Assembly: GCF_000689415.1 (NCBI RefSeq)
Contig: NZ_HG322950.1
Location: forward strand, 5,959,501-6,023,500
Direction: 5' to 3'
From: Pseudomonas knackmussii B13
GTDB taxonomy: Bacteria; Pseudomonadota; Gammaproteobacteria; Pseudomonadales; Pseudomonadaceae
DNA length: 64,000 nucleotides
Below are positions 1 through 7,319 of the stretch, in pieces. How positions within the stretch are numbered: position 1 is the stretch's first letter; each line of letters begins with the position of its first letter. The position numbers and the translations under genes were made by a program. The notes beneath the pieces were generated by a model, which was not told the DNA's origin, ran no database searches, and worked only from the letters and a program-made list of their open reading frames with translations.

Positions 1-1
1 C

Positions 2-1411
2 CTGGAAAAGTGGCGCAACCGCGTGCGCTACATGCTGGTCGACGAATACCAGGACACCAACGCCAGCCAGTACCTGCTGGTGAAGATGCTGGTGCAGCAG
101 CGCGCGCACTTCACCGTGGTGGGCGACGACGACCAGTCGATCTACGCCTGGCGCGGCGCGCGCCCGGAAAACCTGATGCAGCTGAAGGAAGACTTCCCTT
201 CGCTGAAGGTGGTGATGCTGGAGCAGAACTACCGCTCCACCAGCCGCATCCTCAAATGCGCCAACATCCTCATCGCCAACAACCCGCACGTCTTCGAGAA
301 ACAGCTGTGGAGCGAGATGGGCGAAGGCGACCCGATCCGCGTGATCCGCTGCCGCAACGAGGAAGCCGAGGCCGAGCGGGTGGCGATGGAAATCCTCACC
401 ATCCACCTCAAGACGCAGCGACCCTACAGCGAATTCGCCATCCTCTACCGCGGCAACTACCAGGCCAAGCTGATCGAGCTGAAGCTGCAGCACCACCAGA
501 TTCCCTACCGCCTCTCCGGCGGCACCAGCTTCTTCGGCCGCCAGGAAGTGAAGGACGTGATGTCCTACTTCCGCCTGCTGGTGAACCCGGACGACGACAA
601 CGCCTTCCTGCGGGTGATCAACGTGCCGCGCCGGGAGATCGGCTCCACCACCCTGGAGAAACTCGGCAACTACGCCACCGAGCGCGGCATCTCGATGTTC
701 GCCGCCGCCGGTGAACTGGGCCTGTCCGAGCACCTGGACAATCGCTATGTCGAACGCCTGCAGCGCTTCAAGCGCTTCATCGACAAGGTCCGCGAGCAAT
801 GCGCCGGCAACGATCCCATCGGCGCACTGCGCAGCATGGTGATGGACATCGACTACGAGAACTGGCTGCGGCAGAACGCCTCCAGCGACAAGGTCGCCGA
901 CTTCCGCATGGGTAACGTCTGGTTCCTCATCGAAGCGCTGAAGAACACCCTGGAGCGCGACGAAGAAGGCGACATGACCATCGAGCAGGCCATCGCCAAG
1001 CTGGTCCTGCGCGACATGCTCGAGCGCCAGCAGGAGGAAGAGGAAGGCGCCGAAGGCGTGCAGATGATGACCCTGCACGCCTCCAAGGGCCTGGAATTCC
1101 CCTACGTGTTCATCCTCGGCGTGGAGGAGGAAATCCTCCCGCACCGTTCCAGCATCGAGGCCGACACCATCGAGGAAGAGCGCCGCCTGGCCTACGTCGG
1201 CATCACCCGGGCGAAGAAGAACCTGGCGATGACCTTCGCCGCCAAGCGCAAGCAGTACGGCGAGATCATCGACTGCTCGCCGAGTCGCTTCCTTGACGAA
1301 TTGCCGCCCGAAGACCTGGTCTGGGAAGGCCAGGAAGACGCACCGCAGGAAGTGAAGGCAGCCAAGGGCAACGCAGCACTGGCGGATATCCGCGCACTGC
1401 TCAAGCGCTGA
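2..1411 (+). CDS. rep: ATP-dependent DNA helicase Rep, 3' part (5' end outside window)
   Basis: Superfamily 1A 3'-5' DNA helicase that helps replication forks past obstacles such as bound proteins. The frame is open from the left edge, so only the C-terminal 469 residues are present, about 70% of the usual 670 or so. Visible helicase motifs, in order: VDEYQDTN (motif II, DExx box), GDDDQSIYAWRGA (III), LEQNYRST (IV), TLHASKGLEF (V) and RRLAYVGITRAKK (VI). Walker A lies upstream, outside the window. UvrD is a close relative, but the VDEYQDTN and GDDDQSIYAWRGA spellings fit Rep better, and rep is the expected neighbour of xpt in Pseudomonas. It ends in a TGA just before a palindromic repeat. 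Confidence 0.95.
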   Translation: MEKWRNRVRYMLVDEYQDTNASQYLLVKMLVQQRAHFTVVGDDDQSIYAWRGARPENLMQLKEDFPSLKVVMLEQNYRSTSRILKCANILIANNPHVFEKQLWSEMGEGDPIRVIRCRNEEAEAERVAMEILTIHLKTQRPYSEFAILYRGNYQAKLIELKLQHHQIPYRLSGGTSFFGRQEVKDVMSYFRLLVNPDDDNAFLRVINVPRREIGSTTLEKLGNYATERGISMFAAAGELGLSEHLDNRYVERLQRFKRFIDKVREQCAGNDPIGALRSMVMDIDYENWLRQNASSDKVADFRMGNVWFLIEALKNTLERDEEGDMTIEQAIAKLVLRDMLERQQEEEEGAEGVQMMTLHASKGLEFPYVFILGVEEEILPHRSSIEADTIEEERRLAYVGITRAKKNLAMTFAAKRKQYGEIIDCSPSRFLDELPPEDLVWEGQEDAPQEVKAAKGNAALADIRALLKR

Positions 1412-1420
1412 CCGACGAAC

Positions 1421-1514
1421 CTGTAGGAGCGGACCTTGTCCGCGATCGCGGGCATGGCCCGCTCCTACAGGGGGCATGGGTGTTGGGGTTTTCGCGGATA
1501 ACATCCGCTCCTAC
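1421..1514. repeat. REP-like palindromic repeats after rep
   Basis: Two short palindromes of the form GCGGAY-NNN-RTCCGC occur at 1429-1443 and 1494-1508. The first sits inside a larger inverted repeat whose 12-bp arms (1421-1432, beginning CTGTAGGAG, and 1459-1470) are perfect complements. The second is followed by half of the same TAGGAG/CTCCTA arm. Related copies occur at 13554-13609. This is the arrangement of Pseudomonas REP elements in an intergenic position. The region could also fold as a stem-loop at the 3' end of the rep transcript. Confidence 0.7.
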
Positions 1515-1647
1515 GATTCCGACAGCGACCCACAAGCTGTCCACTTGATCAGCTTTTACTTCCGTCGGGAGGTCGCGCAATCCGCCGCGTCCGAGGTAGA
1601 ATTACGCGCTTCACCAGCGGCAGCAGCTCCGCCAGGAAGCACGCAAA

Positions 1648-2223
1648 TTGAACATCCTCAAAGACAAGATTCGCAGCGAAGGCATCGTCCTCTCCGACCA
1701 GGTTCTCAAGGTAGACGCCTTCCTCAACCACCAGATCGACCCGCTGCTGATGAAGCACATCGGCCATGAGTTCGCCGAGCGCTTCAAGAACCAGGGCATC
1801 ACCAAGATCGTCACCATCGAGGCCTCGGGCATCGCCCCGGCGGTCATGGCCGGCCTGGAGCTGGGCATTCCGGTGATCTTCGCCCGCAAGTTCCAATCGC
1901 TGACGCTGAAGAACGACCTGCTGATCTCCAAGGTGTTCTCCTTCACCAAGCAGACCGAAAGCACCATTGCCATCTCGGCGCGCCACCTGACCAGTGCCGA
2001 CCACGTGCTGGTGATCGACGACTTCCTCGCCAACGGCCACGCCGCCAAGGCGCTGATCGACCTGATCGGCCAGGCCGGGGCGAGCGTCGCCGGCATGGGC
2101 ATCGTCATCGAGAAATCGTTCCAGGACGGCCGCGCGCTGCTGGAAAGCGAAGGCTACCGCGTGGAATCGCTGGCGCGTGTGAAGTCTCTGGCGAACGGCC
2201 AGGTCGAGTTCCTCGACGACTGA
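1648..2223 (+). CDS. xpt: xanthine phosphoribosyltransferase
   Basis: Cytosolic purine-salvage enzyme that converts xanthine and PRPP to XMP. The 191-residue product has the usual Xpt length. The PRPP-binding loop VLVIDDFLANGHA is at residues 120-132, and the N-terminal segment GIVLSDQVLKVDAFLNHQID is typical of the family. The start is a TTG, chosen because homologous proteins begin at about this point and no ATG is nearby. It is a single gene, and a bidirectional hairpin follows immediately after the stop. In P. aeruginosa, as I recall, poxB lies between rep and xpt; here the gap holds only repeats. No purine riboswitch is apparent upstream, although I could only check by eye. Confidence 0.93.
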   Translation: MNILKDKIRSEGIVLSDQVLKVDAFLNHQIDPLLMKHIGHEFAERFKNQGITKIVTIEASGIAPAVMAGLELGIPVIFARKFQSLTLKNDLLISKVFSFTKQTESTIAISARHLTSADHVLVIDDFLANGHAAKALIDLIGQAGASVAGMGIVIEKSFQDGRALLESEGYRVESLARVKSLANGQVEFLDD

Positions 2224-2250
2224 CCGGCTGCTCGCGAACAGCACACATGA

Positions 2251-2275
2251 AAAAGCCGCCCGTGGGCGGCTTTTT
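2251..2275. terminator. bidirectional intrinsic terminator between xpt and cytochrome c5
   Basis: The perfect 10-bp stem AAAAGCCGCC/GGCGGCTTTT has a 4-base loop and A and T runs on both sides. It lies between the converging ends of xpt and the cytochrome gene and can serve both. Confidence 0.85.
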
Positions 2276-2292
2276 CGTTGTCTGGCGTCGGA

Positions 2293-2724
2293 TCAGAGGC
2301 CGGACATGTGCTTGATCGCACCTTTGAGCTCGGCATCCGAGCAATCGGCGCAGGTGCCTTTCGGCGGCATGGCATTGAAGCCGGAGATCGCCTTGGCCAG
2401 CAGGCCGTCGAGACCGCCCTGCTCTTTCGCGCGCTTGCCCCATTCGGCCTTGTCGCCAACCTTCGGCGCGCCCAGCAAGCCGGTGCCGTGGCAGTTGGTG
2501 CAGACCTTGCCGACGATCTCTTCGCCGGAGCGCGGCGCACCGCCCGCAGCACCTGCGGAAGCGACAGCACCTACACCTTCGCATTCCTTGCCCTGGACGC
2601 AGACCTTGCCCACCGGCTCGAGACGCTTGGCGATGGCGTCATCACTGGTCGTAGCCTGAGCGCTCGCGGCCAACAGGGCCAGCACGGCGGCTTGGGCCAC
2701 CAGCATTTTCTTAATCAGGTTCAC
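2293..2724 (-). CDS. cytochrome c5 family protein
   Basis: Small periplasmic monohaem c-type cytochrome, an electron carrier. The 143-residue precursor begins with a signal peptide (NLIKK, then a hydrophobic run ending SAQA at about residue 24). The haem site CTNCH is at residues 75-79, and the probable axial Met119 is in the motif NAMPPKG. A further cysteine pair (CADC, about 125-128) is typical of cytochrome c5, and CVQGKEC near residues 42-48 adds two more cysteines. The GTG start at 2724 is preferred over an upstream in-frame ATG because it puts the signal peptide at the N terminus and a purine-rich stretch lies just upstream. The gene corresponds in position to what is called cycB in P. 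aeruginosa; that is recalled, not checked. Confidence 0.88.
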   Translation of the reverse strand: MNLIKKMLVAQAAVLALLAASAQATTSDDAIAKRLEPVGKVCVQGKECEGVGAVASAGAAGGAPRSGEEIVGKVCTNCHGTGLLGAPKVGDKAEWGKRAKEQGGLDGLLAKAISGFNAMPPKGTCADCSDAELKGAIKHMSGL

Positions 2725-2882
2725 CCTTTCACCCTCTTCGTGGCTAGTCACGCCCGAGCACGGAATCCATCGCAGTCTAGGTCGCGCGGGCGGCGCAAGT
2801 ATAACGGAAGACCTCAAGTACGGAACAATTGCAGGCCCCCGGCAGGGCTTGCGTCATACAGTCGCAGGCGGCTCAGCCGCCT

Positions 2883-3431
2883 CTAAAAATTTGCCGGGGT
2901 CGTCGCGCTGATCAGCCTCGCCGGGGCGTCGAAGGGATTGCGGAAGCGGTGCGGGCGAGTGCTATCGAAATAATAGCTGTCGCCGCTCTCGAGAACGTAC
3001 ACCTCGTCGCCGACGGTCAGCTCGAGGCGGCCTTCGACCAGCACGCCGGTCTCTTCGCCTTCGTGGGAGTACATGTCGTCACCAGTGTCGGAACCCGGCG
3101 GATAGACCTCGTCGAGCAGGGTCATGGCGCGACTGGGATAGGCCTTGCCGATCAGCTTCATGATGATCGAGCCATTCGACATGTCGCTGAGTTCGTCTGC
3201 CTTGTAGACCACCTGGGTGTTGCTGTCCTGCTCGATGTCCAGGGAGAAGAACTCGACCAGGGACATCGGGATGCCGCTCAGCACCTTCTTCAGGGAGCTG
3301 ATCGAAGGACTCACGCTGTTCTTCTCGATCATCGAGATGGTGCTGTTGGTAACGCCCGCCCGTTTGGCGAGTTCACGCTGGGACAGCCCTTTCAGTTTGC
3401 GGATCGCTTGCAGACGAGCACCAACGTCCAA
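2883..3431 (-). CDS. pauR: XRE-cupin transcriptional regulator, PauR/PuuR type
   Basis: DNA-binding regulator with an N-terminal XRE helix-turn-helix (about residues 5-62, motif SQRELAKRAGVTNSTISMIE) and a C-terminal cupin (about 105-178, with HEGEETGVLVEGRLEL and the end motif RPHRFRNPFD). This architecture is shared with PuuR of E. coli and PauR of Pseudomonas, which repress polyamine catabolism and are relieved by polyamines. The 182-residue length fits. It lies near dadX-dadA, a PauB-like oxidase (10635) and kauB (16144), the expected PauR neighbourhood and probable targets. The function is assigned by family and context. Confidence 0.85.
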   Translation of the reverse strand: MDVGARLQAIRKLKGLSQRELAKRAGVTNSTISMIEKNSVSPSISSLKKVLSGIPMSLVEFFSLDIEQDSNTQVVYKADELSDMSNGSIIMKLIGKAYPSRAMTLLDEVYPPGSDTGDDMYSHEGEETGVLVEGRLELTVGDEVYVLESGDSYYFDSTRPHRFRNPFDAPARLISATTPANF

Positions 3432-3593
3432 GGGTGGGGTCCTCCTACTTTCTTGTTCTGGCAGGCTCTAAAGGCGAAACCCGCCAACGCCTCACGGCGA
3501 GCGGGTTCGAAGTGGACCGTATCATGGCAACACCGTTCAGTATTTACAACATAGCGGCCATGAATCCTGCGCAAACTTTACGCAAGTCGTCGC

Positions 3594-4673
3594 CTATTCG
3601 TCCGAGTAGACGCGCGGGACCCGCTTGAGGTTGCAGAACAGTTGGTAGGGGATGCTGCCGCACAGGCTGGCCAGGCGGCTGGCGGGGACCTGCGAGCCCC
3701 ACAGCTCGACGCGACTGCCGAGGCCGGCACCGGGCAGGTCGGTGAGATCGACGGTGAGCATGTCCATGGAGACCCGGCCCATGATGCGGCTGGGGCGGCC
3801 ATCGATGAAGATGGGCGCGCCATCCGGCGCGTGGCGGGGATAGCCGTCGGCATAACCCATGGCGACGACGCCAACGCGCACCGGGCGCTCGGCGACGAAG
3901 CGGGCGCCGTAGCCGACCGGCTCACCGGCCGGCAGTTCGCGCACGCTGATCACCTGGGACTCCAGGGTCATCACCGGGCGCAGTTGGTCAGCCAGCGGGT
4001 GATCCTGTTCGAAGGGCGTGGCGCCGTAGAGCATGATGCCCGGACGCACCCAATCGCTGGGCACGCTCGGCCAGCCGAGGATGCCGGGGGAGTTGCGCAG
4101 GCTGACCTCGAACGTCTGGCCCAGCCCGCTGCGTACCGCTTCGAAGGCCGCGACCTGTTCTTCGGTGCGGCGGCAATCCAGCTCGTCGGCACGTGCGAAG
4201 TGGCTCATCAGCACGACCTTCGCCACATGCGGCAGCGCCTGCAGGCGAGCCAGAGCAGCGGCGTAGTCCTGCGGGAAGAAGCCAACGCGGTGCATGCCTG
4301 AGTCCATCTTCAGCCACAGCGTCAGCGGCTTGCCAGGACGGGCGCGCTCGATGGCTTCCAGCTGCCAGGCCGAGTGCACCACGTACCACAGGTCATGGCG
4401 TTCGATCAGCTCCAATTCGCTGGCCTCGAAGAAGCCTTCGAGCAGCAGGATCGGCGCGCGGATGCCGGCTTCGCGCAGCTCCAGCGCCTCTTCGATGCAG
4501 GCCACGGCGAAACCGTCAGCCTCCGCTTCCAGTGCCTGAGCGCAACGCACAGCGCCGTGGCCGTACGCGTCAGCCTTGACCACCGCGAGCGCGCGGGCGC
4601 CACTGACTTCGCGGGCCAGGCGGTAGTTGTGGCGCAGGGCCTTCAGGTCGATCAGGGCACGGGCTGGACGCAT
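3594..4673 (-). CDS. dadX: catabolic alanine racemase
   Basis: PLP-dependent enzyme that interconverts L- and D-alanine and feeds D-alanine to DadA. The 359-residue product starts MRPARALIDLKALRHNY. The PLP lysine is K33 in AVVKADAYGHG, and the second catalytic base is the tyrosine in the motif VGYGARFVAERPV. The start at 4673 is chosen because it gives the normal racemase N terminus; an upstream in-frame start would add about 30 unrelated residues that overlap the terminator hairpin. It is the last gene of the dadA-ridA-dadX series on the minus strand, but an intrinsic terminator separates it from ridA, so it may be expressed at a lower level or from its own promoter. Confidence 0.93.
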   Translation of the reverse strand: MRPARALIDLKALRHNYRLAREVSGARALAVVKADAYGHGAVRCAQALEAEADGFAVACIEEALELREAGIRAPILLLEGFFEASELELIERHDLWYVVHSAWQLEAIERARPGKPLTLWLKMDSGMHRVGFFPQDYAAALARLQALPHVAKVVLMSHFARADELDCRRTEEQVAAFEAVRSGLGQTFEVSLRNSPGILGWPSVPSDWVRPGIMLYGATPFEQDHPLADQLRPVMTLESQVISVRELPAGEPVGYGARFVAERPVRVGVVAMGYADGYPRHAPDGAPIFIDGRPSRIMGRVSMDMLTVDLTDLPGAGLGSRVELWGSQVPASRLASLCGSIPYQLFCNLKRVPRVYSDE

Positions 4674-4734
4674 GGCGGGAATTCTCTTGTACGAATACGG
4701 CAGGCTCGCGCGCAACTGCGCTCCTGCGGGAATC

Positions 4735-4761
4735 AAAAAAAGCCCGGCAGTGTGGCCGGGC
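4735..4761 (-). terminator. intrinsic terminator between ridA and dadX
   Basis: On the minus strand the stem GCCCGGC/GCCGGGC (4755-4761 with 4742-4748) has a 6-base loop and is followed by seven T residues (4741-4735). It sits 13 bases after the ridA stop and upstream of the dadX start, so it lies inside the presumed dad operon. Confidence 0.75.
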
Positions 4762-4773
4762 ATACGCGAGTCG

Positions 4774-5127
4774 TTACGGCAGCGCCGCGACCACCGACAT
4801 CTCGACGAGGATCTCCGGCTCGCACAGCTTGGCCTCGACGGTTGCGCGGGCGGGAGCGACGCCTTGTGGCAGCCACTGGTCCCAGACGCTGTTCATGCCA
4901 GCGAAGTGCGCATCGATGTCCTTCAGGTAGATGGTCACCGAGAGGATCCGGCTCTTGTCGGTGCCGGCTTCGTCCAGCAGGCGTTCGATGCTGGCCAGGG
5001 TCTCGCGGGTCTGTTGCTCGATGCCGGCGGCCATGTCGTCACCCACCTGGCCCGCCAGGTAGACGGTGCCGTTGTGGACGACGATCTGACTCATCCGCGC
5101 ATTAGTGTGCCGGCGCAGGATGGCCAT
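4774..5127 (-). CDS. RidA family protein (reactive intermediate deaminase), dad operon
   Basis: Member of the YjgF/YER057c/UK114 (Rid) family, whose archetype RidA hydrolyses reactive enamine/imine intermediates made by PLP- and FAD-dependent amino acid enzymes. The 117-residue protein has the typical core NGTVYLAGQVGDDM and ends ATVEAKLCEPEILVEMSVVA, which supplies the conserved Arg/Glu region (PARATVEAKL). It overlaps the 3' end of dadA by about 26 bp, so the two are very likely translated from one transcript. The context suggests it clears 2-iminopropionate made by DadA; that role is inferred. It belongs to a different Rid subgroup from the longer paralogue at 34828. Confidence 0.88.
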   Translation of the reverse strand: MAILRRHTNARMSQIVVHNGTVYLAGQVGDDMAAGIEQQTRETLASIERLLDEAGTDKSRILSVTIYLKDIDAHFAGMNSVWDQWLPQGVAPARATVEAKLCEPEILVEMSVVAALP

Positions 5128-6397
5128 TCTGGCTCTCCGAGGTGTTGCTGTAGCGGGAGATGTCCAGGCCTTCGGTGCTGATCTGCGGACGCTTCTTCGC
5201 CATCAGGTCGGCCAGGTAGCGGCCCGAGCCGCAGGCCATGGTCCAGCCTAGGGTGCCGTGACCGGTGTTGAGGAACAGGTTGCGGTAGCGGGTCGCACCG
5301 ACGATCGGGGTGCCGTCCGGAGTGGCCGGGCGCAGGCCGGTCCAGAAGGTCGCCTGGCTGACGTCACCGCCCTCGGGGTAGAGGTCGTTGGTGATCATTT
5401 CCAGGGTTTCGCGACGACGCGGGTTCAGCGACAGGTCGAGACCGGCGATTTCGGCCATGCCGCCAACGCGGATGCGCTTGTCGAAGCGGGTGATGGCGAC
5501 CTTGTAGGTCTCGTCGAGGATGGTCGAAGTCGGCGCCATGTCCGGGTTGGTGATCGGCACGGTCAGCGAGTAACCCTTCAGCGGGTACACCGGGGCATTG
5601 ATGCCCAGCGGCTTGAGCATCTGCGGCGAGTAGCTGCCGAGCGCCAGCACATAGTGGTCGGCGGTGACCAGTTGGCCATCGATCCACACGCCATTGATGC
5701 GGTCGCCGGCGAAGTCGATGCGCTGGATGTTCTGGTTGAAGCGGAACTCGACGCCCAGGCCAGCGGCCATGTTGGCCAGCTTGGTGGTGAACATCTGGCA
5801 GTCGCCGGTCTGGTCGTTCGGCAGACGCAGGGCACCGACCAGCTTGTCGGCGACCTTGGCCAGGGCCGGCTCGACGCGGGCAATGCCGGCGCGGTCGAGG
5901 ACTTCATAGGGCACGCCCGAGCTTTCCAGCACGGAAATGTCCTTGGCGGCGGAATCGAGCTGCGCCTGGGTACGGAACAGTTGGGTGGTGCCCAGGGTGC
6001 GGCCTTCGTAGCTGATACCGGTTTCGGCGCGCAGCTCGTCGAGGCAGTCGCGGCTGTACTCGGACAGACGCACCATGCGCTCCTTGTTCACCGCGTAGCT
6101 GGCGGCGTTGCAGTTGCGCAGCATCTGCCACATCCAGGCGTACTGGCTGGGGTCACCGGTGAGTTTGATCGCCAGCGGCGCGTGCTTTTCCAGCAGCCAC
6201 TTCATGGCCTTCAGCGGGATGCCCGGGGCGGCCCAGGGCGAGGCATAGCCAGGGGAGACCTGACCGGCGTTGGCGAAGCTGGTTTCCAGGGCCGGGCCGG
6301 GTTGACGGTCGACAACCACCACCTCGAAACCGGAACGAGCCAGATAGTAAGCACTGGTGGTACCGATCACACCGCTGCCAAGCACCAGAACACGCAT
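5102..6397 (-). CDS. dadA: D-amino acid dehydrogenase small subunit
   Basis: FAD-dependent membrane-associated dehydrogenase that oxidises D-alanine and other D-amino acids to 2-oxo acids, passing electrons to the respiratory chain. The 431-residue length is standard for DadA. The N-terminal dinucleotide fold reads VLVLGSGVIGTTSAYYLAR, followed by VVVVDRQ. The C-terminal substrate/FAD region has FWTGLRPATPDGTPIVGAT and TGHGTLGWTMACGSGRYLAD. The start at 6397 is set by a strong GGAGG ribosome site (CAGGAGGCAGCG) immediately upstream; the frame stays open further up but without family similarity. It is first in dadA-ridA-dadX, and control by the DadR/Lrp regulator at 10041 is expected from P. 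aeruginosa. Confidence 0.96.
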   Translation of the reverse strand: MRVLVLGSGVIGTTSAYYLARSGFEVVVVDRQPGPALETSFANAGQVSPGYASPWAAPGIPLKAMKWLLEKHAPLAIKLTGDPSQYAWMWQMLRNCNAASYAVNKERMVRLSEYSRDCLDELRAETGISYEGRTLGTTQLFRTQAQLDSAAKDISVLESSGVPYEVLDRAGIARVEPALAKVADKLVGALRLPNDQTGDCQMFTTKLANMAAGLGVEFRFNQNIQRIDFAGDRINGVWIDGQLVTADHYVLALGSYSPQMLKPLGINAPVYPLKGYSLTVPITNPDMAPTSTILDETYKVAITRFDKRIRVGGMAEIAGLDLSLNPRRRETLEMITNDLYPEGGDVSQATFWTGLRPATPDGTPIVGATRYRNLFLNTGHGTLGWTMACGSGRYLADLMAKKRPQISTEGLDISRYSNTSESQNGHPAPAH

Positions 6398-6752
6398 CGC
6401 TGCCTCCTGACATCGCGCACAGGTGTGCACGATGTTTCTTATTTTGAACGTGAATGCGCGCAGTATAGAAATGTCACGCCAGAAATATTCACCATTTAAA
6501 TAGGAGTAATTAAGGAAAAATCCTGGCAAAAGCCCAAGTTACGGAGCCACATCCACCAGGCATGATGGGATATCACCCGAAAATACCGCAGCGATCAATT
6601 GGCACTAATTTGAGCTTTTCAGAAAGGAATTTTGCACAGACGGCAAGGTGCGGGATTAAATCCCGCACAGGTCGCCGGAAACAGGAATAAAGCTCGCTGC
6701 GGCTGCCTGCCGCAGGCGCCCCACGACGGGCGGCGCGGGCAGGGAAATCCCC
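6398..6752. other. 355-bp AT-rich intergenic region upstream of dadA
   Basis: This is the dadA control region, lying between the dadA start and the ydbL-like gene. It is clearly richer in A and T than its surroundings, especially at 6420-6520 and 6570-6640. It contains the candidate dadA promoter (6462-6490) and a perfect hairpin, GTGCGGGATT-a-AATCCCGCAC, at 6648-6668. The hairpin has no T run, so it is not a clear intrinsic terminator. It could end the ydbH operon with Rho or act as an operator. Lrp-type binding in the AT-rich part is plausible but not proven. No coding sequence was seen. Confidence 0.6.
6462..6490 (-). promoter_or_regulatory. candidate sigma70 promoter of dadA
   Basis: On the minus strand a TATACT hexamer (6467-6462) lies 64 bases upstream of the dadA start. 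The matching -35 region, GAATAT, 17 bases further up, is a poor fit to TTGACA. A weak -35 would suit a promoter that needs an activator, as reported for dadA with DadR/Lrp. This was assigned by eye. Confidence 0.4.
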
Positions 6753-7100
6753 TTACTTGCGCACCCACTTGCCGTTCAGCTGGATGAACTGCCCCGCAGG
6801 CGTGCGCTCGATCGCCTTCTTCCCGGCCAGGGCCTCGACGTCGGCCAGCTTGGCGCCGTTCTGGCTGGCCACCTTCTGGTATTCGGCGCGTCGCGCGGCG
6901 TTGATCTGGCTGGCGATGTCCGCCGCCTGGCCGCTGTTGCTGACCACCCCCAGGTAGCCGTCCGGCTGCTCGCCGACCAGGCCTTGGGCCTTGGCCGCGC
7001 CGAGGGCACCCATCGCCTGTTCCAGGTTCATGGCCAGTGCCGGCAGGCTGACCAGGCCGAGGACCAACAGGGCGGCGCCGAGTTTGCTGCGCAATTTCAT
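6753..7100 (-). CDS. YdbL family protein (DUF1318), periplasmic
   Basis: 115-residue secreted protein with a signal peptide (MKLRSKLGAALLVLGLVSL, ending LALA near residue 23) and a DUF1318/YdbL domain rich in Ala, Gln and Lys (MGALGAAKAQGLVGEQPDG, then IASQINAARRAEYQKVA). It is the last gene of a three-gene minus-strand series with YnbE- and YdbH-type proteins. In E. coli, YdbL is a periplasmic helper of the YdbH-YnbE envelope bridge, and the same gene set and order here supports that role. The exact function is inferred. Confidence 0.82.
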   Translation of the reverse strand: MKLRSKLGAALLVLGLVSLPALAMNLEQAMGALGAAKAQGLVGEQPDGYLGVVSNSGQAADIASQINAARRAEYQKVASQNGAKLADVEALAGKKAIERTPAGQFIQLNGKWVRK

Positions 7101-7111
7101 GTGAAAGCTCC

Positions 7112-7303
7112 TCAGAACAGACCGCTGTTCTCGTTGATGATGCCGTCCAGGGCCTTGTCGACCTTGATGTAGATCTCGTGCTCGATCTTCACGTTCAGGT
7201 TTATGTTGATCGGCTCCTTGGGCGCCGCCAGCTGGACCGTCGGCGTGCAGCCCTGGACCAGGCCGAGCAGGGCCAGGGCGATGAAGAGGGCGCTAAGGCG
7301 CAT
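7112..7303 (-). CDS. YnbE family lipoprotein
   Basis: 63-residue lipoprotein. The signal peptide ends in a lipobox, LVQGC, with the acylated cysteine at residue 19, followed by a short mature part rich in Ile, Asn and Lys (ININLNVKIEHEIYIKVDKAL). YnbE of E. coli is an outer-membrane lipoprotein that pairs with the C terminus of YdbH to form an intermembrane bridge by beta-strand stacking. The alternating hydrophobic pattern here fits that. It lies 16 bp downstream of the ydbH-like gene and 11 bp upstream of the ydbL-like gene. Confidence 0.82.
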   Translation of the reverse strand: MRLSALFIALALLGLVQGCTPTVQLAAPKEPININLNVKIEHEIYIKVDKALDGIINENSGLF

Positions 7304-7319
7304 GCGGTTCTCCTTGCGC

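Noticed and set aside
6398..6529. An N-terminal extension of dadA of 44 residues
   Set aside because: The frame is open, but this stretch is AT-rich promoter DNA and the family N terminus with a strong ribosome site is at 6397.
6648..6668. Hairpin upstream of dadA as an intrinsic terminator
   Set aside because: Perfect stem but a one-base loop and no T run; treated as a palindrome of unknown role.
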